Source: an uncultured Prevotellaceae bacterium
GTDB taxonomy: Bacteria; Bacteroidota; Bacteroidia; Bacteroidales; Bacteroidaceae
DNA length: 64,000 bases
Direction: 5' to 3'
Assembly (NCBI GenBank): GCA_946402905.1
Contig: CAMIYC010000010.1
Coordinates: forward strand, 1-64,000
The position numbers were made by a program, and so were the translations under genes. Position 1 is the first letter of the stretch, and each line of letters starts with the position of its first letter. The notes below the pieces were generated by a model. It searched no databases, had not been told where the DNA came from, and saw only the letters and a list, made by a program, of their open reading frames with translations. Positions 7,825 through 16,260 of the stretch are shown here, piece after piece.

Positions 7825-8868
7825 CTATTGATAGAACGTCTTGTCAAAAGCGTGATATTCGTCCTTGCCGCATACACAGCGTTTCCACCAGGCAGAGATA
7901 AACCCGCTGCCATATCCCATGAGCTGGATAAACGATGCGGCGATGCTCAGGAAACCAATCTTGAGGCTCTTGTGGCGGAGAGTTGCATCGGCAAGGATGA
8001 GCAGACAGAATGCAAGGATGGGCAGCCAGGGAATGGCGCACACCAGATACCATTGGCGGAAATGGGCAGGATCATAGTGCATCAGGGCACGCCCCACGGC
8101 AGAGACCAGCACCAGGATAATCACACCGACGGTGAAGATACTGGGAAGCAGGTGTACCAGCTTGAGAGAGTCGGGATATTTTTTGTAGAGGTTGATCCGG
8201 GCGATACCGCTGTTGTAGACCTGACGGAAAAACTTACGGAAGTCGGTGCGGCGTTTGTGCCATACCCAGGACGAGGGGAACAGCAGGCACCGGTATCCGT
8301 TCTTGAAGATGCGTATGCTGAAGTCGATGTCCTCGCCAAATCTCATTTTCGAAAAGCCGCCCAGGTGATTGTATACATCGCGGCGTATGCCCATGTTGAA
8401 TGAACGGGGATAAAACTTGTCGAGCTTTTTCTTGCCACCACGGATGCCGCCCGTGGTCAGAAAACTGGTCATGGAGTAGGAGATGGCTTTCTGGGTGTCG
8501 GTGAAAGAAGGATGTGACCTGTCGGGACCGCCAAATGCGTCACACGGATTGGCCGCCAGTTCCTTGTCGAGACTGGCAATATATCCTTGGGGCAGCACCA
8601 CGTCACTGTCGAGTATGACCAGGTAGTCGCCCGTCGCGCGCTCCGCACCATAGTTCCTGCTTTGCCCCGGACCGGAGTTCTCTTTATAATAATAATGTAA
8701 TGGCAGCTGGCGGGCATATTTGTCGCATATATCCTTGCAGGGCGTGTCGGAACCGTCTTCTACGACGATGACCTCAAAGTCGGAATGGGTCTGCTGAGTA
8801 AGACTCAGAAGGAGCTCGTCGATTTCGTCGGGCCTGTTGTAGACTGGTACAATGATTGAGTATTTCAT
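7825..8868 (-). CDS. family 2 glycosyltransferase with C-terminal membrane segments
   Basis: GT-A fold glycosyltransferase of 347 aa. The chosen start gives MKYSIIVPVYNRPDEI, the normal beginning of GT2 enzymes; an upstream in-frame ATG (8958) would add 30 residues of proline-rich sequence unlike the family and is not used. The nucleotide-sugar site is VEDGS (about 36-40) and the metal motif is LDSD (86-89). GEDIDFSIR near 200 is the ED acceptor-side motif. Residues about 240-330 hold two or three hydrophobic helices, so it acts at the membrane, probably on a lipid-linked glycan. Substrate unknown. radC follows. Confidence 0.85.
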   Translation of the reverse strand: MKYSIIVPVYNRPDEIDELLLSLTQQTHSDFEVIVVEDGSDTPCKDICDKYARQLPLHYYYKENSGPGQSRNYGAERATGDYLVILDSDVVLPQGYIASLDKELAANPCDAFGGPDRSHPSFTDTQKAISYSMTSFLTTGGIRGGKKKLDKFYPRSFNMGIRRDVYNHLGGFSKMRFGEDIDFSIRIFKNGYRCLLFPSSWVWHKRRTDFRKFFRQVYNSGIARINLYKKYPDSLKLVHLLPSIFTVGVIILVLVSAVGRALMHYDPAHFRQWYLVCAIPWLPILAFCLLILADATLRHKSLKIGFLSIAASFIQLMGYGSGFISAWWKRCVCGKDEYHAFDKTFYQ

Positions 8869-8908
8869 GGGCGGTACAGGATGAGGTGGGGTGGGGGTAA
8901 AATACAGG

Positions 8909-8963
8909 GAGCGATGGAACCCTCTCATGCATAGCTTGCGCGAATGAAGGGGCGCCATCGCTC
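8909..8963 (-). repeat. imperfect hairpin between efp and the GT2 gene
   Basis: GAGCGATGG (8909-8917) pairs with CCATCGCTC (8955-8963). The 37-nt interior can pair further through CCCT and AGGGG. It lies just after the efp stop and may act as its terminator, but there is no proper T tract. Confidence 0.4.
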
Positions 8964-8984
8964 ACAGGTAGGCGTGTACGAAGG

Positions 8985-9551
8985 TTATTCTTTCATGCGC
9001 TGCAGATAACTGCCGTCGCGAGTGTCTACCTGAATCAGGTCACCCTCATTGACAAACAGTGGTACGCGAACTTCTACACCAGTCTCCAGAGTGGCGGGCT
9101 TAGTGGCGTTGGTCGCAGTGTCACCTTTGATGCCGGGCTCTGAGTGCGTGATACGAAGCACGGTCTTCACAGGCATCTCGGCGTAGAGGATGGTGTTGGT
9201 GTCTGCATCGCTTACCACTTCCACAATGTCGCTCTCTTTCATGAAGTCAACACCGGTGATGAGGTCTTTGGCGATAGGAATCTGGTCGTAAGTCTCCTGG
9301 TTCATGAAAATGTAGTCATCACCCTCCTGATAGAGGTATTGATAGGCCCGGCGCTCTACGCGCACGTCTTCAAGGGCTTCGCCAATGTTGAAACGCTTCT
9401 CAAGTACGCGCCCGCTCACCACGTCTTTGAGCGTAGTACGCATGATAGTGTTGCCCTTTCCCGGTTTCACGTGAAGGAAGTCGATGCAAAAATACAGCTT
9501 GCCGTCCATGCGGATGCAAGTTCCTTTCTTGATGTCTTGTGATTTGATCAT
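8985..9551 (-). CDS. efp: elongation factor P
   Basis: Binds between the ribosomal P and E sites and relieves stalling at polyproline. The 188-aa protein has the three beta-barrel domains of the family: KOW-like N terminus with the loop HVKPGKGNT (tip lysine Lys32), the middle OB domain and the C-terminal OB domain with ETGVEVRVPLFVNEGD. A lysine at the loop tip is compatible with beta-lysylation, but no modification enzyme (epmA/epmB) is seen in the window. It is divergent from rpmH, with TACCTTTG at 9605-9598 as its likely -7 element. Confidence 0.96.
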   Translation of the reverse strand: MIKSQDIKKGTCIRMDGKLYFCIDFLHVKPGKGNTIMRTTLKDVVSGRVLEKRFNIGEALEDVRVERRAYQYLYQEGDDYIFMNQETYDQIPIAKDLITGVDFMKESDIVEVVSDADTNTILYAEMPVKTVLRITHSEPGIKGDTATNATKPATLETGVEVRVPLFVNEGDLIQVDTRDGSYLQRMKE

Positions 9552-9597
9552 TGTGCTTATCTGTTAATAAAGTGTTTAAAATCGCTTTTTTACGATG

Positions 9598-9605
9598 CAA
9601 AGGTA
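9598..9605 (-). promoter_or_regulatory. -7 element of efp
   Basis: Minus strand TACCTTTG, about 50 bp before the efp ATG; fits TAnnTTTG. Confidence 0.5.
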
Positions 9606-9655
9606 CATCTTTTTTATAAAAATACATTGTTTTTAGCACTAAAAATCACATAATT

Positions 9656-9687
9656 CTTGGTTATTTAAAAAGAATTGTGTACTTTTG
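9656..9687 (+). promoter_or_regulatory. rpmH promoter
   Basis: CTTG (9656-9659), 20 bp, TACTTTTG (9680-9687): near-perfect Bacteroidota promoter, giving a leader of about 60 nt to rpmH. Confidence 0.65.
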
Positions 9688-9752
9688 CACCCCAAAAGGT
9701 CGGATAGACGACTTTCGGAAGCGAAAATAACAACAAATAAATATTTAATAAA

Positions 9753-9908
9753 ATGAAAAGAACATTCCAGCCCCACAACCGCAGAAGAGTCAACAAGCAC
9801 GGCTTCCGTGAGAGAATGGCTTCAAAAAATGGGCGTCGTGTGCTTGCATCACGTCGCGCAAAAGGCCGTAAGAAGTTGACCGTTTCTGATGAGCATCACG
9901 GAAAGTAA
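9753..9908 (+). CDS. rpmH: 50S ribosomal protein L34
   Basis: A 51-aa, very basic protein beginning [18 protein letters not shown] and continuing with [19 protein letters not shown], which is diagnostic for bacterial L34. It has the normal length plus a short polar tail ending EHHGK. It has its own promoter (9656-9687) and is followed by an intrinsic terminator, so it is a single-gene unit. It is not next to rnpA here. Confidence 0.97.
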   Translation: MKRTFQPHNRRRVNKHGFRERMASKNGRRVLASRRAKGRKKLTVSDEHHGK

Positions 9909-9936
9909 ACCCGCATGCACAGAAAGCGAGAGAGGA

Positions 9937-9966
9937 CAGGAAAAGCATTGCTTTTTCCTGTTTTTT
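9937..9966 (+). terminator. rpmH terminator
   Basis: CAGGAAAAGCA pairs with TGCTTTTTCCTG (9937-9960) and is followed by six T residues. Confidence 0.85.
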
Positions 9967-10024
9967 CGTTTATGCGAGGCTTCTGAAACTGAAAAGGTAG
10001 GATGCGCCCACTCCTTATCTTATG

Positions 10025-10063
10025 AAGATAAGATGCATCTCAGCAGAAAAAATGAATGAATTC
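10025..10063 (+). repeat. 39-bp direct repeat, copy 1
   Basis: Identical over 39 bp to 10284-10322, starting AAGATAAGATGCATCTCAGC and ending GAATGAATTC. In this copy the preceding bases (CCTTATCTT) look like a decayed promoter -7 element. Confidence 0.85.
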
Positions 10064-10126
10064 TGAAGTAGTGTGTCCAATTTGTTTTCTTACACATCCA
10101 CTCTCTATTTGCAGTGGTAATCAGTT

Positions 10127-10147
10127 CCCCCTCTAAGTTAGAGGGGG
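10127..10147. repeat. C/G-rich hairpin
   Basis: CCCCCTCT (10127-10134) pairs with AGAGGGGG (10140-10147), followed by TAGGGGGA. It resembles the short CCCCTC/GAGGGG interspersed repeats common in Bacteroidota intergenic DNA. Confidence 0.6.
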
Positions 10148-10224
10148 TAGGGGGAGTGTGTACGCTTCATAGGAAACATTCACATGACATCTATACTACT
10201 ACAAAAGGACACCCTAATTCTGAA

Positions 10225-10250
10225 GATTTTGTCCGCTTAAGGACAAAATC
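10225..10250. repeat. perfect 10-bp inverted repeat
   Basis: GATTTTGTCC (10225-10234), 6-nt spacer, GGACAAAATC (10241-10250). It abuts the first copy of the duplicated promoter and could be an operator or a terminator-like hairpin. Confidence 0.6.
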
Positions 10251-10252
10251 GT

Positions 10253-10355
10253 GTTCTGCTTTCGATTTTCATTATCTTTGTATAAGATAAGATGCATCTC
10301 AGCAGAAAAAATGAATGAATTCATTTTGTTCTGCTTTCGATTTTCATTATCTTTG
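10253..10355 (+). promoter_or_regulatory. duplicated promoter of the PASTA-rluD-ddl operon
   Basis: A 28-bp segment ending in TATCTTTG occurs at 10253-10280 and again at 10328-10355, so the unit repeats with a 75-bp period. The second copy has a full promoter, TTTG (10325-10328), 19 bp, TATCTTTG (10348-10355). The first copy keeps the -7 element but has a poor -33. The 39-bp repeat copy 2 (10284-10322) lies between them. Confidence 0.7.
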
Positions 10356-10404
10356 CAACCGAAAAGGCCACATAGGCCCTTGCCAACGTAAAGTATTGTA
10401 TCTG

Positions 10405-11178
10405 ATGACACCAAAGACTTTCTTAAAAAAAATATTCAGCCTGTATCTATGGGGCAATATCATCGCCATGGCCGTCATAGTCTTACTCTTGGCGCTGGGC
10501 GTGAAATACGGGCTGGATCTTTATACTCATCATGGACAGAGTGTAGAGGTGCCCAATATCATCCATAAGACTTACAACGACGCAGAGGACATCCTCGACG
10601 ACGTCAACCTGGAGATATTGGTCAGCGACACCGACTATGTGAAGACACTGCCACCCGACTGTGTGCTCGAGCAGTCGCCCACCGCTGGTGATGTGGTGAA
10701 ACCGGGCAGGGTCGTATACGTCAAAATCAATGCCTCGCACACACCGCAAAAACCGCTGCCCGATATTATCGACAACAGTTCCCTGCGCGATGCCCAGTCC
10801 AAGCTCATGGCGATGGGATTCCAGTTGGGAGAGCCGGAGTATATACCCGGAGAGCGGGAGTGGATCTATGGTGTGAAGTGCAGGGGGAAACAGTTGGCCA
10901 CAGGAGACATGGTGTCGGTGGAGGACTTGCTCATCATACAGGTGGGTGATGGCCGACGTGACTTGAATGACAATGTGACACTCGTGGAGAGTACAAACTA
11001 TTATTATGACGAGGGGGAGGATGAGGAAGAGAAACCCACTCGCTCGCGTCCACATTATAAGCGCCAGGAGCCACAGGCTTCAAGGCCCACTATCGACAGA
11101 AGAGAGATAGCCGGGTCGACTGAAGCACCAAAAGAATCTTCCGCACCACCTGTAGTGCCGGTGCCTTCAGCTGAATAA
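10405..11178 (+). CDS. PASTA-domain membrane protein
   Basis: A 257-aa protein with a short cytoplasmic start, one membrane segment (about residues 15-38), then two PASTA domains (about 43-107 and 110-180) and a low-complexity Glu/Arg/Pro-rich tail. PASTA domains bind peptidoglycan or lipid II and occur in PBPs and Ser/Thr kinases; here they stand alone. The start was placed at 10405 because the predicted transcription start (about 10360) lies downstream of an upstream in-frame ATG at 10315. It is the first gene of a tight operon with rluD (4-bp gap) and ddl, which supports a cell-envelope role. Exact function unknown. Confidence 0.88.
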   Translation: MTPKTFLKKIFSLYLWGNIIAMAVIVLLLALGVKYGLDLYTHHGQSVEVPNIIHKTYNDAEDILDDVNLEILVSDTDYVKTLPPDCVLEQSPTAGDVVKPGRVVYVKINASHTPQKPLPDIIDNSSLRDAQSKLMAMGFQLGEPEYIPGEREWIYGVKCRGKQLATGDMVSVEDLLIIQVGDGRRDLNDNVTLVESTNYYYDEGEDEEEKPTRSRPHYKRQEPQASRPTIDRREIAGSTEAPKESSAPPVVPVPSAE

Positions 11179-11182
11179 GACG

Positions 11183-12244
11183 ATGCTCGAGACAAATTTG
11201 GACATAGAGGAGCTGGAGGAGGCGCAGCCTCTTTACGAGCATTACCGTATCGTGGTCGACAAGGGGCAGGTGCCTCTGCGAGTGGATAAGTTTATGTTCG
11301 AAAAACTGCAGCACAGCAGCCGCAACCGTATACAGAAGGCTGCTGATGCTGGTTTCGTACATGTCAACGAACACCCGGTGAAGAGCAATTACAAGGTGCG
11401 ACCAGGAGATGTGGTCACGCTCATGCTCGACCGCCCACAGTATGACTCTACCATCGAGCCGGAGGATATACCGCTCGACATCATTTACGAAGACGATGCA
11501 TTGATGGTGGTGAATAAACCGGCAGGCATGGTGGTACATCCGGGATGCGGCAATTTTCATGGCACTTTGGTCAATGCGATAGCATGGCACCTGAGAAATA
11601 ACCCTGACTATGACCCCAACGACCCGGAGGTAGGACTCGTGCACCGTATCGATAAGGATACGACGGGACTGCTGGTCGTGGCAAAAACACCGGAAGCAAA
11701 AAGCCATCTCGGACTGCAGTTCTTCAACAAGACCACACATCGCAGCTACTGTGCCCTGGTATGGGCCAACTTCAGTGATGATGACGGGCGTATCGAGGGA
11801 AATATTGGCAGAGACCCCAAAGACCGCCTGCGAATGGCGGTGTTCAGCCCAGATTCCGAGATAGGTAAGCCGGCCGTGACACACTACCATGTGCTCGAAC
11901 GCTTTGGATATGTCACCTTGGTGCAGTGCGTGCTCGAGACAGGGCGCACCCATCAGATAAGGGCACACATGCGGCATATCGGACATCCCTTGTTTGGCGA
12001 CGAACGGTATGGCGGAACGGAGATACTGCGTGGAGAGAGAAGCAGTTCGTACAGGGCCTTTGTGCAAAATTGCCTTAAGCTGTGCCCTCGTCAGGCTTTG
12101 CATGCGCAGACGCTGGGCTTTGTGCACCCCGTGACAGGGCAGCAGATGGACTTCACCTCGACATTGCCCCAAGACATGAGCCAGTTGGTGGAAAAATGGC
12201 GGCAGTATATGAAACATACAAACAATAATGACATACAACAATGA
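11183..12244 (+). CDS. rluD: RluA/RluD-family 23S rRNA pseudouridine synthase
   Basis: A 353-aa pseudouridine synthase with an N-terminal S4 RNA-binding domain (about 31-78) and the RluA-type catalytic domain. The catalytic aspartate is in HRIDKDTTGLLV (Asp157), with NKPAGMVVHP upstream and the TGRTHQIRAHM motif downstream. Isomerises uridines in 23S rRNA; rluD is the usual label for this architecture, but target sites cannot be read from sequence. It is located between the PASTA gene and ddl and overlaps ddl by the four bases ATGA, indicating coupled translation. Confidence 0.92.
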   Translation: MLETNLDIEELEEAQPLYEHYRIVVDKGQVPLRVDKFMFEKLQHSSRNRIQKAADAGFVHVNEHPVKSNYKVRPGDVVTLMLDRPQYDSTIEPEDIPLDIIYEDDALMVVNKPAGMVVHPGCGNFHGTLVNAIAWHLRNNPDYDPNDPEVGLVHRIDKDTTGLLVVAKTPEAKSHLGLQFFNKTTHRSYCALVWANFSDDDGRIEGNIGRDPKDRLRMAVFSPDSEIGKPAVTHYHVLERFGYVTLVQCVLETGRTHQIRAHMRHIGHPLFGDERYGGTEILRGERSSSYRAFVQNCLKLCPRQALHAQTLGFVHPVTGQQMDFTSTLPQDMSQLVEKWRQYMKHTNNNDIQQ

Positions 12245-13242
12245 TCAACCTGAAACGTACAATCGCAATAGTCTGTGGAGGAGATTCCTCTGAGCATGAC
12301 GTCTCGGTGCGTTCCGCACGCGGACTGTTCTCTTTTTTCGACAAAGAGCGTTATAATGTATATATAGTAGTGGTGAGAGGACAAGACTGGCATGTGGAAC
12401 TGCCAGACGGCACCACGGCCAAGATAGACCGGAATGATTTCTCTTTCGTGCAGGATGGAAAAGCCGTCATCTTCGACTATGCTTATATCACCATACATGG
12501 TACTCCTGGCGAGAATGGCATCATGCAGGGGTATTTTGAGCTGCTGCATATACCGTACAGCACCAGTGGCGTACTTGTCGAGGCGATGACGTTCGACAAG
12601 TTCGTGCTCAATCAGTATCTACGTGGATTCGGCGTGAGCGTGGCCGAGAGCCTGCTCATACGCCGGGGATATGAGCACATGGTCTCCGACGAAGAGATCA
12701 TGAGCCGCATCGGAATGCCTTGCTTTGTCAAGCCGGCCAATGATGGCAGCAGTTTCGGTGTGTCGAAGGTGAAGAATATCGACCAGTTGGCACCTGCTGT
12801 GCGAAAAGCGATGATGGAGAGCGACCAGGTCATGGTAGAGGCGTTTATGGACGGCACCGAAGTGACTGTGGGCATCTACAAGACCAAGGAGAAATCTGTA
12901 GTCTTCCCCATCACGGAGGTGGTGACCAACAATGAGTTCTTCGACTACGATGCCAAGTATAATGGACAGGTGCAGGAGATCACACCTGCCCGCATCCCCG
13001 ACGACACGGCCCGGAGGCTGAGCGAGTTGACAAGTGCCATCTACGACATCCTCCATTGCAACGGCATCATTCGCATCGACTATATCATCACTAAGAATGA
13101 AGAGGGAGGCGACAAAATCAATATGCTGGAGGTGAACACCACCCCCGGCATGACGGCCACCAGCTTCATCCCTCAGCAGATACGTGCCGCCGGACTCAAT
13201 ATCACAGACGTACTCTCAGAGATTGTCGAGAATCAGTTTTAA
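12241..13242 (+). CDS. ddl: D-alanine--D-alanine ligase
   Basis: ATP-grasp enzyme that joins two D-alanines for peptidoglycan; its product is the substrate of MurF, encoded at the left end of this window. The 333-aa protein contains the N-terminal GGDSSEHDVSVRSA motif, the substrate-binding serine region ITIHGTPGENG, the ATP-grasp segment KPANDGSSFGVSKV, and the C-terminal metal site RIDY...EVNTTPGMT. Length is normal for the family. It overlaps rluD by 4 bp, and the acyltransferase gene follows after 3 bp. Confidence 0.96.
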   Translation: MINLKRTIAIVCGGDSSEHDVSVRSARGLFSFFDKERYNVYIVVVRGQDWHVELPDGTTAKIDRNDFSFVQDGKAVIFDYAYITIHGTPGENGIMQGYFELLHIPYSTSGVLVEAMTFDKFVLNQYLRGFGVSVAESLLIRRGYEHMVSDEEIMSRIGMPCFVKPANDGSSFGVSKVKNIDQLAPAVRKAMMESDQVMVEAFMDGTEVTVGIYKTKEKSVVFPITEVVTNNEFFDYDAKYNGQVQEITPARIPDDTARRLSELTSAIYDILHCNGIIRIDYIITKNEEGGDKINMLEVNTTPGMTATSFIPQQIRAAGLNITDVLSEIVENQF

Positions 13243-13245
13243 TCC

Positions 13246-14394
13246 ATGAAGATACCAAGCGAATTCGATCACATACGGCCCTTTGAACCTGAGGAACTGC
13301 CCGCTGTATACGACAGGCTGCTCGCCAACCCGCAGTTCCGCCAGGTGCTGGCATACCTCTATCCCGGAGTAGGCATTGACGACATCGCTGCCAGGATGAG
13401 AGCCTGCCGCACCAATCTGGAATTCCAGGTCGCTTTCTGCTACCGTTTCCTTGAGCAGCTGCTCGCCAAAGCCAGTACAGGGTGTGACATGGATGCCTCG
13501 GCAATCGACAACACACGTCGATACACGTTCATTAGCAATCATCGTGACATCGTGCTCGACTCGGCACTGCTCGACAAATTGCTGATCGATGCCGGTTTTA
13601 CCACCACTTGCGAGATAGCCATTGGCGACAATTTGTTGTCGCTGCCATGGGTGAAAGACCTGGTGCGTGTCAACAAGTCGTTCATCGTTGAGCGAAGCCT
13701 TTCGCCGCGTGAGATGCTGGTCGCCTCCAAACGTCTGGCGGCATACATGCATTTTGCCATCGCTGACAAGCAGGAGAATATCTGGATAGCACAGCGTGAG
13801 GGAAGGGCAAAAAATTCTGACGACCGCACCCAGGAAGCCATCCTCAAGATGATGGCCATGGGTGGGGAAGGATCCCTGACAGAGCGCCTGGCGAGCCTGC
13901 ATATCGTGCCCCTGACGATCTCTTATGAATACGATCCCTGCGATTTCCTCAAGGCGGCTGAGTTTCAGCTCAAGAGGGATGTGCCTGGATGGCACAAGAG
14001 CGCCAACGACGATGTGGTGAGCATGCGCACAGGTATCATGGGATACAAAGGGCGCATCCATTATCATTGCAGTCCTTGTATCGACGAGTGGCTGAACCAG
14101 ATGGACACCTCGGTTGGGAAACAGGCCGTGCTGGCGGCGATAGCCAGGCACATCGATACGGAGATACATAGGCATTATCGCCTGTATCCATGCAATTATG
14201 TGGCCCTCGGCCTTATGGAGGGTACGACATCCTACGACAACTATTATACACACCATGACCAGGCTGAGTTTGAACATTATCTCTCAGGGCAGCTTGCCAA
14301 GATCGACATTCCCGACAAGGATGAGGATTTCTTGCGTGCGCGGATGATTGAGATGTATGCCAACCCGGCCCGAAACTTCATCGCTGCACAATGA
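13246..14394 (+). CDS. putative glycerolipid acyltransferase
   Basis: A 382-aa protein of the PlsB/PlsC-like acyltransferase superfamily. The catalytic block is SNHRDIVLDSALL (about 97-109). The acidic residue stands five residues after His99 plus one at +2, so the classical Hx4D spacing is not exact; His99-Asp101 or Asp105 could serve. WIAQREGRAKN near residue 180 matches the glycerol-phosphate-binding block. No signal peptide or clear membrane segment, so it probably acts at the inner membrane surface. It is in the envelope operon after ddl and overlaps the next gene by ATGA. The acyl acceptor is unknown. Confidence 0.75.
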   Translation: MKIPSEFDHIRPFEPEELPAVYDRLLANPQFRQVLAYLYPGVGIDDIAARMRACRTNLEFQVAFCYRFLEQLLAKASTGCDMDASAIDNTRRYTFISNHRDIVLDSALLDKLLIDAGFTTTCEIAIGDNLLSLPWVKDLVRVNKSFIVERSLSPREMLVASKRLAAYMHFAIADKQENIWIAQREGRAKNSDDRTQEAILKMMAMGGEGSLTERLASLHIVPLTISYEYDPCDFLKAAEFQLKRDVPGWHKSANDDVVSMRTGIMGYKGRIHYHCSPCIDEWLNQMDTSVGKQAVLAAIARHIDTEIHRHYRLYPCNYVALGLMEGTTSYDNYYTHHDQAEFEHYLSGQLAKIDIPDKDEDFLRARMIEMYANPARNFIAAQ

Positions 14395-15083
14395 TTTGCC
14401 CTAAGTCCGTCTCTGCACTCTTCTTGTCGTTCTCTATCCAGATGGCGATGGTTCTCTGTTGTGCTTCATGTACAACTGAAGGTTATGAGACGGGCGATGG
14501 CAAGCTTTCGTATCTGCGTGCTGATTTTGTCGAGGTGCATACCAAAGCACAAAAAACACTCGACTATGCACTGACTGATGACGGAGATTCGTTGGTTTTT
14601 GAACCTCTTGTCAATGCGGAATGGGCCACCACACCCGACTCTATCTACAGGGCGATGTTGATGTACAATCACAAGGGTGGTGGCAAGGTGTCGGATGTCA
14701 TCTCGGTAGGACAGGTAATGACCTTGTGGATGACACCCACGTCGCGTGTGAAAAAAGTGTGTACCGACCCGGTGAAGGTGGAGAGTATGTGGATGAGCCG
14801 GAATGGCAAATACCTCAATCTTGGCATCTATGTCAAGACAGGGCAGGCCGATGGGGCTGATGTCCGTCAGTCCGTCGCCATGTTGTGTGACACTGTCATG
14901 ACGCAGGATAATGGTTCAAAGGAGTATCGCCTGCGTCTGTATCATGATCAGAATGGGGTGCCTGAATATTATTCCAGCAGGGTGTATGTGAGCGTTCCGA
15001 CAGCGTCACTGCGCCGGGGCGATGTCATCAAAATAGAGGCCAACACATACGATGGTGTGTTGGCCCGTGAGTTTGCTATTTGA
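14391..15083 (+). CDS. putative lipoprotein, NigD-like
   Basis: A 230-aa exported protein with a signal peptide (about 1-26) and cysteines around position 24-27 (LCCASC) fitting lipidation. The rest is beta-rich and looks like the NigD-type lipoproteins of Bacteroidales, an assignment by general likeness only. It starts within the stop of the acyltransferase gene (ATGA overlap), as the last gene of the PASTA-rluD-ddl operon. It converges on the threonine dehydrogenase gene with an 8-bp overlap of coding ends, and no terminator lies between them. Confidence 0.65.
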   Translation: MICPKSVSALFLSFSIQMAMVLCCASCTTEGYETGDGKLSYLRADFVEVHTKAQKTLDYALTDDGDSLVFEPLVNAEWATTPDSIYRAMLMYNHKGGGKVSDVISVGQVMTLWMTPTSRVKKVCTDPVKVESMWMSRNGKYLNLGIYVKTGQADGADVRQSVAMLCDTVMTQDNGSKEYRLRLYHDQNGVPEYYSSRVYVSVPTASLRRGDVIKIEANTYDGVLAREFAI

Positions 15084-16059
15084 TGGCATTGTTTTCCTGA
15101 CTTTCTTCTTTCAGTCTCTTTGAGAGCTTGCTGAGCATGTCGGCGGTCATGGAGCGTATGTCATAGGTGGGGCTCCATCCCCATTCGCGGCGTGCGCAGG
15201 TGTCGTCCATCTTGTCTGGCCAGCTCTCTGCGATAGCCTGCTTCAGCGGGTCTACATCGTACACCATCTCAAAGTCGGGCTTATGTTTCTTGATTTCTGC
15301 GTAGATGGTTTCCGGAGCAAAACTCATGGCGGCTACGTTGAAACCGTTGTGATGTACCAGACGGTCGGGATTGGCTTCCATCAGCGTGATGGCGGCTTTC
15401 AATGCGTCGGGCATGTACATCATGTCCATCAGGGTGCCCTGCTTGATGGGGCACACGAATTTCTCTCCTCTTACGGCAGAGTAGAAAATGTCTACGGCGT
15501 AGTCGGTGGTGCCGCCGCCCGGAGGGGTGATGTATGAGATGATACCGGGGAAACGTACCGAGCGTGTGTCCACGCCATATTTATGGAAGAAATAGTCGCT
15601 TAGCAGCTCTGTAGTTACTTTCGAAACACCATAAATGGTGCGGGGGCGCTGGATGGTGTCTTGAGGGGTGCGCACATGCGGCGTGCTCAGACCAAACGAC
15701 CCGATGCTGCTGGGCGTGAACACAGAGCAATGGGCTTCGCGGGCCACCTCGAGGATGTTCCATAGACCGTCGATACCGATGCGCCATGCCAGACGGGGCT
15801 TTGATTCAGCCACCACCGAGAGCAGTGCGGCCAGGTTGTAGATGGCATCGATGTGATATTCCTTCACCACTGAGGCAATCATCTCTCCGTCGGTCACGTC
15901 GGCCATCGCCGAAGGCCCCGACTCCTTGAGGGCACCCTTAGGCTCGGCACCTTGGATGTATCCCGCTACCACATGCTCGTCGCCATATATCTCGCGTAGT
16001 CTCATTGTGAGTTCCGACCCAATCTGGCCGGTCGACCCAATTACCAGTATGTTTTTCAT
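15076..16059 (-). CDS. SDR-type L-threonine 3-dehydrogenase
   Basis: A 327-aa extended short-chain dehydrogenase: nucleotide-binding loop GSTGQIGSEL near residue 8, DVTD after the second strand, and the catalytic YGVSK with upstream Ser at about 140. Its sequence type matches the NAD-dependent threonine dehydrogenases of Cytophaga/Flavobacterium rather than the zinc-dependent Tdh. It is divergent from kbl, encoding the enzyme that uses its product 2-amino-3-ketobutyrate, which strengthens the call. Together they turn L-threonine into glycine and acetyl-CoA. A UDP-sugar epimerase is the alternative, but gene context argues against it. Confidence 0.82.
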   Translation of the reverse strand: MKNILVIGSTGQIGSELTMRLREIYGDEHVVAGYIQGAEPKGALKESGPSAMADVTDGEMIASVVKEYHIDAIYNLAALLSVVAESKPRLAWRIGIDGLWNILEVAREAHCSVFTPSSIGSFGLSTPHVRTPQDTIQRPRTIYGVSKVTTELLSDYFFHKYGVDTRSVRFPGIISYITPPGGGTTDYAVDIFYSAVRGEKFVCPIKQGTLMDMMYMPDALKAAITLMEANPDRLVHHNGFNVAAMSFAPETIYAEIKKHKPDFEMVYDVDPLKQAIAESWPDKMDDTCARREWGWSPTYDIRSMTADMLSKLSKRLKEESQENNAIK

Positions 16060-16260
16060 ACGTCTGTAAAGAATTTGGTAGGTTCAAAAAGTTTGTGTCT
16101 GCAAAATAAACACTTTTTTTTCATATACAAGCATCCGGGCGAATAAAAAATGCATATTTTCAACGTGATTTATAAAAAATAACATTTTGCATAGTGCGTG
16201 TTCGGAAAATTATTGCTTATTTTGTGCATTCTTTTTAAATCATTCTTAAAATCTAATGTT

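Larger units (their letters stand above)
9967..10404. other. 438-bp intergenic region with repeats, no gene
   Basis: Between the rpmH terminator and the PASTA gene there is no credible coding frame. It holds a small palindrome (CTTATCT/AGATAAG, 10014-10031), a 39-bp direct repeat (10025-10063 and 10284-10322), a C/G-rich hairpin (10127-10147), a 10-bp perfect inverted repeat (10225-10250) and a 75-bp promoter duplication (10253-10355). Confidence 0.8.
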
